Notes: a model not told the origin generated them from the sequence alone. A stretch of DNA of 64,000 nt from Bacteroidota bacterium (GCA_018266915.1 JAFDZM010000091.1:22438-86437); one strand, 5' to 3'. Positions 16,954-25,027 are shown, counted from the stretch's first letter. Numbers and translations are program-made.

Positions 16954-17478
16954 ATGAAAAAGCAATTATTTACACTATTATTTACAGCCGGAATTGCAAT
17001 ATGCAGTTTCGCTCAATCAAAACCCGATTCGCTAACGGGAAAACACACAGGTACCAAATTCAGCATTGGCACCGAAGCTGGCTTGCCTGTAGGCAATATA
17101 AGTACAGCTTATAATTTTGTACTTGGAGGTTCGTTAAAGCTCGAAGTACCAACAAGTACCACTACATATCTGACCTTATCGGCCGGATACAATGCATTCT
17201 TTCTGAAGGACTTATTTAAAGGATTTGATATACCATCTACCTCAGGTTTTATTCCTTTAAAGGCAGGGCTTAAAGGCTATGTCGCAGATAATTTCTTCCT
17301 GGAAGGACAGGCCGGTATAGTATTCTCTACCGAAAGTGGTGGCGGGCATGCATTTGCCTGGTCGCCCGGTTTGGGTTATTCTTTTAATAATGGGCTTGAG
17401 CTCGGACTGCGCTACGAGGGCTGGACAAATGGCGGCACCACGGGGCAGATCAGTGCAAGAATTGCCTACAGGTTTTAA
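16954..17478 (+). CDS. Outer-membrane beta-barrel protein
   Basis: 174 residues. Signal peptide ending ICSFAQ, then repeated amphipathic strands (KFSIGTEAGLPVG, FVLGGSLKLEVP, NGLELGLRYEGW) and a C-terminal Phe (RIAYRF), the usual sorting signal of outer-membrane barrels. Size fits an eight-stranded OmpX/OmpW-like barrel. Probably structural or surface-related; no ligand clue. It is followed by a strong terminator at 17498 and then by a lipoprotein gene on the same strand. Confidence 0.82.
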   Translation: MKKQLFTLLFTAGIAICSFAQSKPDSLTGKHTGTKFSIGTEAGLPVGNISTAYNFVLGGSLKLEVPTSTTTYLTLSAGYNAFFLKDLFKGFDIPSTSGFIPLKAGLKGYVADNFFLEGQAGIVFSTESGGGHAFAWSPGLGYSFNNGLELGLRYEGWTNGGTTGQISARIAYRF

Positions 17479-17497
17479 CCGTAGGTATTTTTAGCGG

Positions 17498-17524
17498 GAG
17501 GCCGGGGTGCTGTTCCCCGGTCTC
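17498..17524 (+). terminator. Terminator after the barrel gene
   Basis: GAGGCCGGGG (17498-17507) pairs with CCCCGGTCTC (17515-17524) with one mismatch and a 7-nt loop, followed by TTTATT. Confidence 0.7.
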
Positions 17525-17558
17525 TTTATTCATTATTAATTAACCTAAATAATCACCA

Positions 17559-18017
17559 ATGGAAAAATTAATCAAAGGAATAATGATACTCTGCATGGTG
17601 TCACTATTCGGCTGCACCAGGGTATTATACACCCAGGACGAAGTACTCGGCCGCTATAAAACCCGGAACGATGTACAAAAAACATTCGGCATACCCACCG
17701 AAAAACAAGTAAGCGATACATCAGAACGCTGGCTTTACCGCTATGACAGGCATAATTCATTCAGCGACCATTCAGTTGAATTGCATCATAATATCCAAAC
17801 AGTTACAGTAAATGATTTTAGCAAATACGACAGGTACCTGCTGTTCTCGTTTGATAGGAATTGCAACGTAGTACGATGCGATTACACGGGCGTTGATTTG
17901 ACAGTGAAAAAGCAAGATACCGGTGCAACAATCGGGCTTGTTGTTGGTTGTACGGCCGCGTTGTTATTAATTGCAGTCGGGGTAAGCCACATGTCATTTG
18001 GTATTAACGGCTATTGA
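17559..18017 (+). CDS. Hypothetical lipoprotein with C-terminal TM segment
   Basis: 152 residues: SPII-like signal ending VSLFGCTR (Cys 19), a polar domain with RNDVQKTFGIPTEKQV, which recalls the SmpA/BamE-like small lipoprotein motif (a turn before FG.P), then one hydrophobic helix (about 123-142) at the C-terminus. The 3' end overlaps the convergent aquaporin gene by 14 bp. Probably envelope-associated; function unknown. Confidence 0.65.
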   Translation: MEKLIKGIMILCMVSLFGCTRVLYTQDEVLGRYKTRNDVQKTFGIPTEKQVSDTSERWLYRYDRHNSFSDHSVELHHNIQTVTVNDFSKYDRYLLFSFDRNCNVVRCDYTGVDLTVKKQDTGATIGLVVGCTAALLLIAVGVSHMSFGINGY

Positions 18018-18651
18018 TCTTCAGAAAATTCCAAACAGGTATGGCGGAGATTGCCCCTAAAGTCGTGGCTGACAAATAGATCCAAAGATGTTCGGTGTGT
18101 CCTGATACAATCGCCGGACCGAATGATCTCGCCGGGTTCATGGATGCCCCGCAGATTGGTCCGGCAAACATTGCCTCCAGCGCGACAACCGAACCAATAG
18201 CTAAACCTGCAAACATGCCCTGTTCTTTGCTGCCTTTGGCGACATTAATAATAACCAGCATCAGGAAAAACGTCAATATAAATTCCAAAATGAATGATTG
18301 GGGATCGCTCCCGGCGGGAATGGTAGCGCCAAGAAAAAGATTGTTAGGGAACAAATATTTCAATGTGAGGCTCGCTGCCGCCGCACCTGATAACTGGCTG
18401 ATTATATATGGAACCAACTCTTTTGGAGAGAACTTTTTTGCAGTGGCAAACGCTATGCTTACCGCCGGATTAAGATGCGCTCCTGAAATATCACCCAGTG
18501 CATAGATCATGCTCATTACAATCAGACCAAAAGTGATGGCGACACCAACGTGGGTGATGCTGCCATGTGTTTCCTGGTCGATAACTATTGCGCCTGTGCC
18601 GGCGAATACTAAGGCGTAAGTGCCGAGAAATTCGGCTAAGTATTTTTTCAT
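18004..18651 (-). CDS. Aquaporin/aquaglyceroporin of the arsenic operon
   Basis: 215-residue MIP channel with six TM helices and two NPA loops, HLNPAVS (N61) and SMNPARS (N172). Aligned by eye to E. coli AqpZ, the selectivity filter reads F41, A161, A169, R175: the His and Thr that narrow a water channel are both alanine, so larger neutral solutes should pass. It is the last gene of the arsR-DUF6428-arsN2-arsC unit, overlapping arsC by 4 bp. In Sinorhizobium the channel AqpS lets arsenite made by ArsC leave the cell. With no ArsB or ACR3 pump here, the same role is the natural reading. Confidence 0.9.
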   Translation of the reverse strand: MKKYLAEFLGTYALVFAGTGAIVIDQETHGSITHVGVAITFGLIVMSMIYALGDISGAHLNPAVSIAFATAKKFSPKELVPYIISQLSGAAAASLTLKYLFPNNLFLGATIPAGSDPQSFILEFILTFFLMLVIINVAKGSKEQGMFAGLAIGSVVALEAMFAGPICGASMNPARSFGPAIVSGHTEHLWIYLSATTLGAISAIPVWNFLKINSR

Positions 18652-19067
18652 GCCTGCAGGTGTTCAGCTATAAAATCCTTGCTGTAGTTTTTTATCATAT
18701 CCCGCACACGCCTGAATTCGTCGATGATTTGCCCGGGATTACCCTGTGCTTTTGCAGGATCGGGAAAGTTATGATGGAAGCGCTGCATTTTTCCCGGAAA
18801 GTAGGGGCAATTCTCGTTGGCATTATCACAAACGGTAATAAGATAATCGAAAGGAATATCGGTATACTCATCTACATTGTTTGAAGTGTGGTGGGATATG
18901 TCGATATGATCCTCAGCCATTACTTGTATGGCTTTGGGGTTTACGCCATGCGTTTCGATACCGGCACTGTAAACTTTGGCTTTGTCGCCTGCGAAATGTT
19001 GCAGATAGCCCTCGGCAATCTGGCTGCGGCAGCTATTGCCGGTGCATAGTACTAATATGTTTTTCAT
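18648..19067 (-). CDS. arsC: Arsenate reductase, thioredoxin-coupled type
   Basis: Low-molecular-weight phosphatase fold, 139 residues from ATG 19067. The P-loop C8-TGNSC-R14 and the second redox pair C80 and C87 in VCDNANENCP match the three catalytic cysteines of thioredoxin-coupled ArsC; arsenate is reduced to arsenite. A longer frame adds 13 residues but would run back into arsN2. The ATG at 19067 overlaps the arsN2 stop (TAATG) and opens exactly on the conserved KNILVLCTGNSCRS. It overlaps the aquaporin start by 4 bp, so translation is probably coupled through the operon. Confidence 0.92.
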   Translation of the reverse strand: MKNILVLCTGNSCRSQIAEGYLQHFAGDKAKVYSAGIETHGVNPKAIQVMAEDHIDISHHTSNNVDEYTDIPFDYLITVCDNANENCPYFPGKMQRFHHNFPDPAKAQGNPGQIIDEFRRVRDMIKNYSKDFIAEHLQA

Positions 19068-19492
19068 TATAAATCTTTTTTCATAGCAATTGCTGATTGC
19101 GGGCATACGTGGCTAAACTCTGAGGATTGCTGTACCTCTGCAGGCATTTCAAAGCGTGGAATGGTCTTATAACCTTTATGTGAAAAGTAACCGGGTGCTG
19201 TTTCTGTAAGGAGGAAAATAGACTTCAGCCCTTCTGCTGCAGCAAGCTTTTCTACATGCTCCACTAATTTGCCAGCTATGTTTTGCCTCCTGAAATCCGG
19301 ATGGACAGCCAGCGAGCGCAAAAGGCCATAACTACCATATGTTTCCAAACCAACAACTCCGGTGACTTCCTTATCCTCTGTCATCACCAAAAAGTTTTTT
19401 AATGTTGATGGCAGGTCGCTAATCGGCAGCTTTTCAGATAAAAGCAATGCTATAATACCGTCTCTATGATTTATTGCTTCAGTAATTTCCAT
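19067..19492 (-). CDS. arsN2: ArsN2-like GNAT acetyltransferase
   Basis: 141-residue GNAT protein. The acetyl-CoA motif A is VHPDFRRQNIAGKLVEHVEK, with FLLTETAPGYFSHKGY near the end. ArsN-type enzymes acetylate the organoarsenical antibiotic arsinothricin or related trivalent arsenicals; the operon position supports ArsN2, but the substrate is not proven by sequence. Its TAA overlaps the arsC ATG by one base, and it starts 10 bp after the DUF6428 gene. Confidence 0.8.
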   Translation of the reverse strand: MEITEAINHRDGIIALLLSEKLPISDLPSTLKNFLVMTEDKEVTGVVGLETYGSYGLLRSLAVHPDFRRQNIAGKLVEHVEKLAAAEGLKSIFLLTETAPGYFSHKGYKTIPRFEMPAEVQQSSEFSHVCPQSAIAMKKDL

Positions 19493-19502
19493 ACTATGTG
19501 AT

Positions 19503-20033
19503 TTAACAGCATCCTCCGCCAGGTGTACAGCAGGAACTATCAGCAGTAAGATTCTTTAATTCTATTTTTTGTTTTACAGGCCCACCACAACTGCCTCCTC
19601 TGTCATTTGCTTTGCATTGAACAGCAACTGGCTGGAGGTTAACTATCAGATTTTCTTCGTCCGATATAAATTCGGTTGGCGAAAGCTGGCGGGTATCAAT
19701 CTCATTGTTGCCAAATTCGATCCTTACTACGCCGTTGATATCCAAAGGCATCACTTTTTCTACAATATCAATAATGGATAATGCCTTGCGCACTTTCATT
19801 GCGCGCAATTGTTGCTGATTAGCGGGCTCCATTAATTGTATAATGATTTCCGTCCACTCGTTTTTTACCCCACCACAATCCACTGACGTGATAGGCGCCT
19901 GCTTTATTTCAGTAATATGATAGGAAGGGGTTACCCATTTATCCCGGGCATATTGAAATTGCAGATCGAGTGAAGGGTTTTGTAAGAGTGCCTGCTTAAA
20001 TGCTCCCCATTGTATGGATTCTTGTTTGTTCAT
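19503..20033 (-). CDS. DUF6428-like protein with Cys-rich tail
   Basis: 176 residues. The body is a soluble alpha/beta domain with no catalytic motif I know (TPSYHITEIKQAPITSVDCG, VRIEFGNNEID). The tail holds C157 in RGGSCGGP and two vicinal Cys pairs in SSCCTPGGGCC at the very end. Trivalent arsenic binds vicinal thiols tightly, so a binding, chaperone or buffering role is plausible. First of the four-gene run downstream of the second ArsR operator. DUF6428 proteins commonly sit beside ars genes in Bacteroidota. Function is inferred from context and cysteines only. Confidence 0.75.
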   Translation of the reverse strand: MNKQESIQWGAFKQALLQNPSLDLQFQYARDKWVTPSYHITEIKQAPITSVDCGGVKNEWTEIIIQLMEPANQQQLRAMKVRKALSIIDIVEKVMPLDINGVVRIEFGNNEIDTRQLSPTEFISDEENLIVNLQPVAVQCKANDRGGSCGGPVKQKIELKNLTADSSCCTPGGGCC

Positions 20034-20048
20034 ATCCTTTAATTAAAA

Positions 20049-20100
20049 AAATAAAACTATTTAACCACTTAACTTAATCAACCGTTTAGTCATTTCAACC
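20049..20100. repeat. Single arm of the TTAACCACTTAACC repeat family
   Basis: TATTTAACCACTTAACTTAATCAACC-type sequence lies in the 5' leader of the DUF6428 gene, between its operator and start codon. No matching opposite arm is visible nearby. Confidence 0.6.
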
Positions 20101-20105
20101 GATCC

Positions 20106-20121
20106 ATTGTAATATTACGAT
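20106..20121. promoter_or_regulatory. ArsR operator, distal copy
   Basis: ATTGTAATATTACGAT is a 16-bp near-perfect palindrome (one mismatch). It shares AATATTACGATTGAT with the copy at 20473, and sits 73 bp upstream of the DUF6428 start, so it should control the arsN2-arsC-aquaporin part separately. Confidence 0.75.
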
Positions 20122-20139
20122 TGATATAAATAAATTTTT

Positions 20140-20469
20140 TTAGCAACACTTGCTGTTATCAGAATATGACACAAAAAATGCATCTAATTCTTTATGCAAT
20201 AATTCCCACGCTTTAGGCTCAATGCAGTAACAAACACTTACACCTTCTATGGTCCCTTGTATTAGTCCTGCATTTTTTAATTCTTTTAAATGCTGGGATA
20301 TGGTTGCCTGAGCTAAGCCCAATTCTTCAACAATACTGCCACAAACGCAGGCATTGGTTTTGATGAGGTGCTGCAATATGGCTATCCGTGCAGGATGGGC
20401 CAGTGCCTTGATCATAGTAGCCAGGCTGTTTTGCTCATCTGTGAATATCTCAGTTTTTGTCAGTCCCAT
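20140..20469 (-). CDS. arsR: ArsR-family arsenic-responsive repressor
   Basis: 109 residues, winged HTH of the ArsR/SmtB family (ALAHPARIAILQHL, then AQATISQHLKELKNAGLI). The metal-sensing CVC motif C41-V-C43 is in the position of the classical ELCVCDL site, and the protein ends in a vicinal C108-C109 pair that may add a thiol. It opens the arsenic operon and has an operator palindrome 4 bp upstream of its start (20473-20488), pointing to tight autoregulation; a second operator lies just past its stop codon. Confidence 0.93.
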   Translation of the reverse strand: MGLTKTEIFTDEQNSLATMIKALAHPARIAILQHLIKTNACVCGSIVEELGLAQATISQHLKELKNAGLIQGTIEGVSVCYCIEPKAWELLHKELDAFFVSYSDNSKCC

Positions 20470-20472
20470 TTC

Positions 20473-20488
20473 ATCGCAATATTACGAT
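20473..20488. promoter_or_regulatory. ArsR operator, proximal copy
   Basis: ATCGCAATATTACGAT, a 16-bp palindrome with one mismatch, immediately upstream of the arsR ATG (20469). The 15-mer AATATTACGATTGAT (20478-20492) is identical to 20111-20125. Confidence 0.78.
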
Positions 20489-20579
20489 TGATTAATGAAA
20501 GTTCAAAATATTTTTTACACAGGCAGTGGAAATAATATTTTCTTAATGCGCAACAAAAGTTAAGCTGGCTAAGTATAAA

Positions 20580-20744
20580 TTAGCTATCTCCGGTAACACA
20601 TTTTTTGTTTTGGAGGGTTTTATCATAAAGGAATACATACTCAATATGCTGCTGATACTTAGTGCTTTTGCTTGTACGATTACTTTTTGCCGAACCTTGC
20701 TTGTTCCAGAAAATATAATAACCCGGACGCTTGTAGAATTTCAT
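20580..20744 (-). CDS. Possible small basic protein (54 aa)
   Basis: Minus-strand ATG frame (start 20744) giving a 54-residue basic peptide rich in Lys, Tyr and Ser (KFYKRPGYYIFWNKQGSAK) and ending KKCVTGDS. It is divergent from the kinase gene at 20767, whose start is 23 bp away, so it has room for a promoter only inside that gene's 5' end. A longer frame in the same phase runs antisense to the kinase and is a shadow. No homology recognised. Confidence 0.35.
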   Translation of the reverse strand: MKFYKRPGYYIFWNKQGSAKSNRTSKSTKYQQHIEYVFLYDKTLQNKKCVTGDS

Positions 20745-20766
20745 AATAATTAATATTGTTACTGGT

Positions 20767-22203
20767 TTGAGGGGTAAAATAATAGACACAATTAATGGAC
20801 TGCTTTTATTCCGAAAGCGGACGTCGCTGATTTTATTATTAGTGATGAGCCTTGCTGCTGCCGGAATAATTGTCGTCAATGTATATTCTGTAAAAATACT
20901 TTCGGGTGCCAGGGCATATGTTAATGGCGAATCAGAATATTCCAAAGGTCAGAAAGATGCTTCAGCTTATCTGATCAATTACATCAACCTCCATAACAAA
21001 ACCGATTACTTTGCATTTAAAAATTCAATTGCTATACCCAAAGGCGATCATATTGCCCGGGTGGGTTTAACCACACCTCCTGTTGACTATAAGACAGTAA
21101 AAGAAGGTCTGTTAGCCGGTAAAAATCACCCGGAAGATATTGATAATATGATATGGCTGTTCGAGACCTTTAAGAATGTGACCATGTTTAAAAAGGCTAT
21201 TGAGATATGGACAGAAGGGGATGAGATGATCTATGATCTTGATCAGATCGGGGCATCGGCACATGATGAGATTGTAAAAGGAACCATGTCTGAAGATGCC
21301 AAGCGGGCAATGATAGCAGCTATTAATAAAAATTCGGCGGCGCTCACCATCAAAGAAGACGCATTTTCCGAAACATTAGGCAATATCAGCAGGCAGATCA
21401 ATACCGAGGTACTTGTTGCTAATGTACTCATTACATTGATCATTGTGCTCTGTTCTTTAACGTCGGCAGCTATTATGATCCGTAACCTGTCAAAATCGCA
21501 AAAGAAAATACTCGAGCAAAACGAAAGGCTGCAACTAATCAATGCAGGCTTGGATAAGTTTGTATTTAATGTGACACACGACCTTCGCTCACCTCTGGCA
21601 TCCATCATGGGATTGATCAACCTGATGGATGATGAAACCGACCTGGAACAAATAAAAGAGTATACCATAATGATAAAGGAAAGTCTCGAGCGGCAGGACC
21701 GGTTTATTAACGAGATGCTTACCTTCATTAAGAGTAAACATACAGGAGTAAACAAGACCGAATGCAGCTTAAGCAGCATTGTAGATAATGTTATCGCGCA
21801 AAATAGTCACCACAATGGCGGAAAGCGCGTGCATTTTTATAAAGAACTGGAACTTACGCAAATACAAAGCGACGCCCTTAAATTACAGGTGATACTGAAT
21901 AACCTGGTATCAAACTCCATTAAATACAGCGATGCCAAAAAGACAGAGCAATGGGTGAAGGTGAAATCCTATCGTCATGATAAGGAGGTGGTGATAGAGG
22001 TTGAGGACAATGGCCTGGGTATCCGTCCGAAAGACCAGGACCGAATATTCGATAAGTTCTATATGTCAGGCGATAACAAAAAAAGCTCGGGTATCGGGCT
22101 CTACCTGGTTAAAGACGCCGTAACGCAATTGGATGGCAAAATAGAGGTACGCTCTGAACCGGGGGTATGCAGCAAGTTCAGGGTTATTATTCCTTTCTCC
22201 TGA
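20767..22203 (+). CDS. Membrane sensor histidine kinase
   Basis: 478 residues: TM1 (about 20-40), a periplasmic helical sensor region (45-210), TM2 (about 215-237), then DHp with H271 in FNVTHDLRSPLASI and a HATPase with NNLVSNSIKYSD, DNGLGIRP and SSGIGLYLVKDAV. The start is TTG; no nearer ATG keeps the first membrane helix. No cognate response regulator is adjacent. It is convergent with the next membrane-protein gene (3-bp gap). The sensor domain resembles a four-helix/CHASE3-like type by length and helicity only. Confidence 0.85.
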   Translation: MRGKIIDTINGLLLFRKRTSLILLLVMSLAAAGIIVVNVYSVKILSGARAYVNGESEYSKGQKDASAYLINYINLHNKTDYFAFKNSIAIPKGDHIARVGLTTPPVDYKTVKEGLLAGKNHPEDIDNMIWLFETFKNVTMFKKAIEIWTEGDEMIYDLDQIGASAHDEIVKGTMSEDAKRAMIAAINKNSAALTIKEDAFSETLGNISRQINTEVLVANVLITLIIVLCSLTSAAIMIRNLSKSQKKILEQNERLQLINAGLDKFVFNVTHDLRSPLASIMGLINLMDDETDLEQIKEYTIMIKESLERQDRFINEMLTFIKSKHTGVNKTECSLSSIVDNVIAQNSHHNGGKRVHFYKELELTQIQSDALKLQVILNNLVSNSIKYSDAKKTEQWVKVKSYRHDKEVVIEVEDNGLGIRPKDQDRIFDKFYMSGDNKKSSGIGLYLVKDAVTQLDGKIEVRSEPGVCSKFRVIIPFS

Positions 22204-22206
22204 TAA

Positions 22207-22731
22207 TCAGACAGCCCTGGAACTGGTTTTGGAATTAATTCCACCGCCTTTGCTTATCAATTTTACAGCGATCAGATTTTTTATGATCAGTAATGCCGTT
22301 ATAATGTACACATTATAAAGGGTGCTCACATCCATTGACACATTAATGATATGTGCGTTGTTCCAAACCAGCATAATAAGCAGTTGCAGCGGCCAGATAA
22401 AATAATCGGCAATAGTAGAAAATAGTAATTGTTTGATTTTGTTGCGGTGATAAACGTCTAACAGGAAACGGTTTGCCAGGTAACAGAAAATAACTAATAT
22501 GAGCAACAGAAGATAAAGTTCTTTGGTAAAGTTTGGTCCCGGTTCGTAGCGTACTTTGGCTATTTTGTATACGAATCCCCGCAACCAGTAATGCGTGGTA
22601 GTATATAGCAGCAGAAAATAAAATAGGGCAACTCCTAATAACTGTAACAAATAGTTCAAAACAGACGAAGCAACGCTGTCGCGGTTATTTTTCATGTTTA
22701 TAAATTGGTTCTGTAGAAATTCAGCCACCAA
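22207..22731 (-). CDS. Hypothetical four-TM membrane protein
   Basis: Up to 174 residues (an internal ATG at 22695, MKNNRDSV, may be the true start). Four hydrophobic helices at about 25-45, 69-90, 107-126 and 136-156, with basic loops. No motif or family I recognise. Tail to tail with the histidine kinase gene (3-bp gap); upstream lies the left arm of the four-helix-bundle element. Confidence 0.6.
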   Translation of the reverse strand: MVAEFLQNQFINMKNNRDSVASSVLNYLLQLLGVALFYFLLLYTTTHYWLRGFVYKIAKVRYEPGPNFTKELYLLLLILVIFCYLANRFLLDVYHRNKIKQLLFSTIADYFIWPLQLLIMLVWNNAHIINVSMDVSTLYNVYIITALLIIKNLIAVKLISKGGGINSKTSSRAV

Positions 22732-22754
22732 ACTAAAAAATATTTGGGAGAAAA

Positions 22755-22834
22755 GGTAGTTGATTGGTTGATTATGTTAAATGGTTGATTAAGTTGAGTG
22801 GTTAAGTAGTTAAATAGTTGATTAAGTTAAAAGG
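22755..22834. repeat. Left arm of the four-helix-bundle element
   Basis: TTGATTGGTTGATTATG-type units. GGTTAAGTAGTTAAAT at 22800-22815 is exactly matched, inverted, at 23282-23297 on the other side of the gene. Same family as the hairpins at 1031 and 13441. Confidence 0.8.
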
Positions 22835-22840
22835 TAGTGC

Positions 22841-23218
22841 TTAATTACCCAACTCGTCATTTTTTCTTTTTTTAATAAACTGAATATAGCCATTTAGTAG
22901 TTTCAGGCATAACTCGTATTCTGTATAAAATACATTGAATGAGTCTTTCGATATTATGCCTTCATCTTTGGCAATTATAATATGATCAAGTGTTTCTGAA
23001 AGAGAGCCTCTTGCAATGATGCAAAAACGAATGTTGTCCTGATAATGGAATCGTCCATGCCCCTCGGCAATATTGTTACCGATTGATCTTGAACATCTGA
23101 TAAGTTGGTCACATAATCTGAATTTTTCTTCCGTCGGAAAACTCTTAATCATTTCGGAAATAATCATTCTTAGCTTTCTGGCTTGTTTCCAGGTATCCAA
23201 ATCAGTAAATGAAGCCAT
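22841..23218 (-). CDS. Four-helix-bundle protein (S23/23S rRNA IVP family)
   Basis: 125 residues. Typical family marks are FTDLDTWKQARKL at the start, DQLIRCSRSIGNNIAEGHGR, ARGSLSETLDHIIIA, and a C-terminal LLNGYIQFIKKRK. Homologues are encoded inside intervening sequences of spirochaete and Coxiella 23S rRNA, and the related Avd protein serves diversity-generating retroelements. No reverse transcriptase or variable repeat is nearby. The gene fills the space between two inverted arms of a repeat that elsewhere in this window forms gene-less hairpins, which is how rRNA intervening sequences are built. Function unproven. Confidence 0.9.
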   Translation of the reverse strand: MASFTDLDTWKQARKLRMIISEMIKSFPTEEKFRLCDQLIRCSRSIGNNIAEGHGRFHYQDNIRFCIIARGSLSETLDHIIIAKDEGIISKDSFNVFYTEYELCLKLLNGYIQFIKKRKNDELGN

Positions 23219-23258
23219 ATTGGTATAAGGTTTGGTTTCCCAAACATATCAATTTGAA

Positions 23259-23321
23259 GTTGAATAATCAACCACTTAACCATTTAACTACTTAACCATT
23301 CAACCACTTAACAAACTCAAC
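23259..23321. repeat. Right arm of the four-helix-bundle element
   Basis: AATCAACCACTTAACC-type units, the inverted counterpart of 22755-22834; ATTTAACTACTTAACC at 23282-23297 complements 22800-22815 exactly. Confidence 0.8.
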
Positions 23322-23392
23322 AATTTTGATTTCTCCCAAACAAACACTACATTGCGTCAAGTAGACACAAGCCAATTATTTATTTTCCGCTT

Positions 23393-24955
23393 ATGAAGAA
23401 ACAATTGAAAATTGCTTTAGGCGCAGCTATGCTTGCGGCGTCTGTTATCTCTTATTCTTTCATCGTAAATAAAGCTAACTTTTTAGCTGCGGTACCCACC
23501 GAGGCAGGTTTGGTTTCGGGTGTTAAGACGGGTGATGTAATTGCTTATAAAGGCATACCATTTGCCGCGCCACCGGTAGGCGATCTGCGATGGAAAGCGC
23601 CGCAACCTGTTAAACACTGGGATGGGGTGAGAAAATGTGTTGCCTTTAGTGCAAGCCCAATGCAGACTAAGCCGACTCCTTTTATGGTTTATACATCAGA
23701 GTTTTTGATACCGGAATCGCCGATAAGTGAGGATTGCCTGTACCTGAATGTGTGGACCGGTGCTAAAACCAAGGCAGATAAACGACCCGTGTTTGTGTGG
23801 ATATATGGCGGAGGATTTACCAGCGGCGGCAGCGCCTGCCCGATATATGATGGCGAGGCCATGGCAAAAAAAGGTATTGTGATGGTGTCGGTCAACTACA
23901 GAGTGGGTGTGTTCGGATTCCTTGCACATCCTGAATTAACCAAAGAGGCTAACGGTAAGGGATCAGGAAATTATGCTTTGCTTGATCAGATAGCCGCTTT
24001 GAAATGGGTTAAAAGAAATATCGCGGCTTTTGGCGGCGATCCGAATAATGTGACCATCGGCGGGCAGTCGGCAGGATCTATGAGCGTGAATTGCCTGGTA
24101 GCATCGCCGCTGACAAAAGGGTTATTTAACAGGGCTATTGCCGAGAGTGGATCATTGGTAGTGAAAAACCCATTACTTGGGACGAATACATTGCAAACTG
24201 CAGAAGAGAGTGGTGCAAAGCTGGCCGAAAAAGCAGGCGCTAAAACATTGGCCGAGATGAGGGCGATGCCTGCGGAAGAAGTACTGAAAAAGTTCCAGGG
24301 GCACTTTGCTCCGATAGTGGATGGTTATGTATTACCTGAGCCGGTTCCTGAAATTTTTGCTGCCAATAAACAAAACCATGTACCATTGATAACAGGTTGG
24401 AACGATGATGAATTTGGCGGACAGAATAAGAACAAAGAAGATTTTAAAAAATGGGCCGAAACACAATATGGCGCTGATGCAGAAACTTTTTTGAAATATT
24501 TCCCTGCCGGGACAGACGAACAGGCTAAGGACTCACAAGATAAGCTTGCGCGCGACCAGATTTTTGCTGTAGCCGGATTTAAATGGGCAGCTTTGCAGTG
24601 CAAATACACTAACTCTCCAGTGTACGTCTATAACTTTGACCGTAAAGTGCCTGCTGAGGGAGATATGAAAAAGTATGGCGCATTCCACACGGCTGAAGTG
24701 CCTTATATGCTGGATAATCTGAGATTTTTAAACAACCGGCCGTTTGAGCCTGCAGACAGGGAGCTGGCTAAAACCATGTCGGGCTATTGGGTGAATTTTA
24801 TTAAGACAGGTAACCCCAACGGAGCAGGGTTGCCCGAATGGCTAAAGTATAATACCATCAGTTACAAGATAAAGGCTTTCAATGCAAAGTCAACAACCGA
24901 AACTTTGCCTGACAAAGACGGGCTGGCATTTTTATTATCGAAAACAGAGAAGTAA
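23393..24955 (+). CDS. Exported type-B carboxylesterase
   Basis: 520 residues, signal peptide in the first ~25, then an alpha/beta-hydrolase of the carboxylesterase/cholinesterase family. It has the YGGGFTSGGS oxyanion hole, the nucleophile Ser in IGGQSAGSMSVN, an Asn/Asp-rich mid region, and a His in GAFHTAEVPYMLDNL. It hydrolyses carboxylic esters in the periplasm; the natural ester is unknown. Single-gene unit with a terminator at 24997. Upstream is the repeat-flanked four-helix gene. Confidence 0.9.
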   Translation: MKKQLKIALGAAMLAASVISYSFIVNKANFLAAVPTEAGLVSGVKTGDVIAYKGIPFAAPPVGDLRWKAPQPVKHWDGVRKCVAFSASPMQTKPTPFMVYTSEFLIPESPISEDCLYLNVWTGAKTKADKRPVFVWIYGGGFTSGGSACPIYDGEAMAKKGIVMVSVNYRVGVFGFLAHPELTKEANGKGSGNYALLDQIAALKWVKRNIAAFGGDPNNVTIGGQSAGSMSVNCLVASPLTKGLFNRAIAESGSLVVKNPLLGTNTLQTAEESGAKLAEKAGAKTLAEMRAMPAEEVLKKFQGHFAPIVDGYVLPEPVPEIFAANKQNHVPLITGWNDDEFGGQNKNKEDFKKWAETQYGADAETFLKYFPAGTDEQAKDSQDKLARDQIFAVAGFKWAALQCKYTNSPVYVYNFDRKVPAEGDMKKYGAFHTAEVPYMLDNLRFLNNRPFEPADRELAKTMSGYWVNFIKTGNPNGAGLPEWLKYNTISYKIKAFNAKSTTETLPDKDGLAFLLSKTEK

Positions 24956-24996
24956 GAATTTTAACAACCGGATGAGTGACCGGTAGAATCGATAGT

Positions 24997-25027
24997 TAAC
25001 AGAGGCCCCGAAAGGGCCTTCTGTTTT
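24997..25027 (+). terminator. Terminator after the carboxylesterase gene
   Basis: AACAGAGGCCCC-GAAA-GGGCCTTCTGTT: a stable stem with a GAAA tetraloop and one bulge, followed by a T-run. Confidence 0.75.

Noticed and set aside
20745..20945. Extension of the small 20580 frame to 121 codons
   Set aside because: The extra part is exactly antisense to the kinase N-terminus and has no organised sequence.
22841..23218. Avd component of a diversity-generating retroelement
   Set aside because: No reverse transcriptase, template or variable repeat within the window.
23259..23321. CRISPR-like array in the short repeated units
   Set aside because: Units are 8-10 bp, degenerate, and lack spacers or cas genes; they form inverted arms instead.
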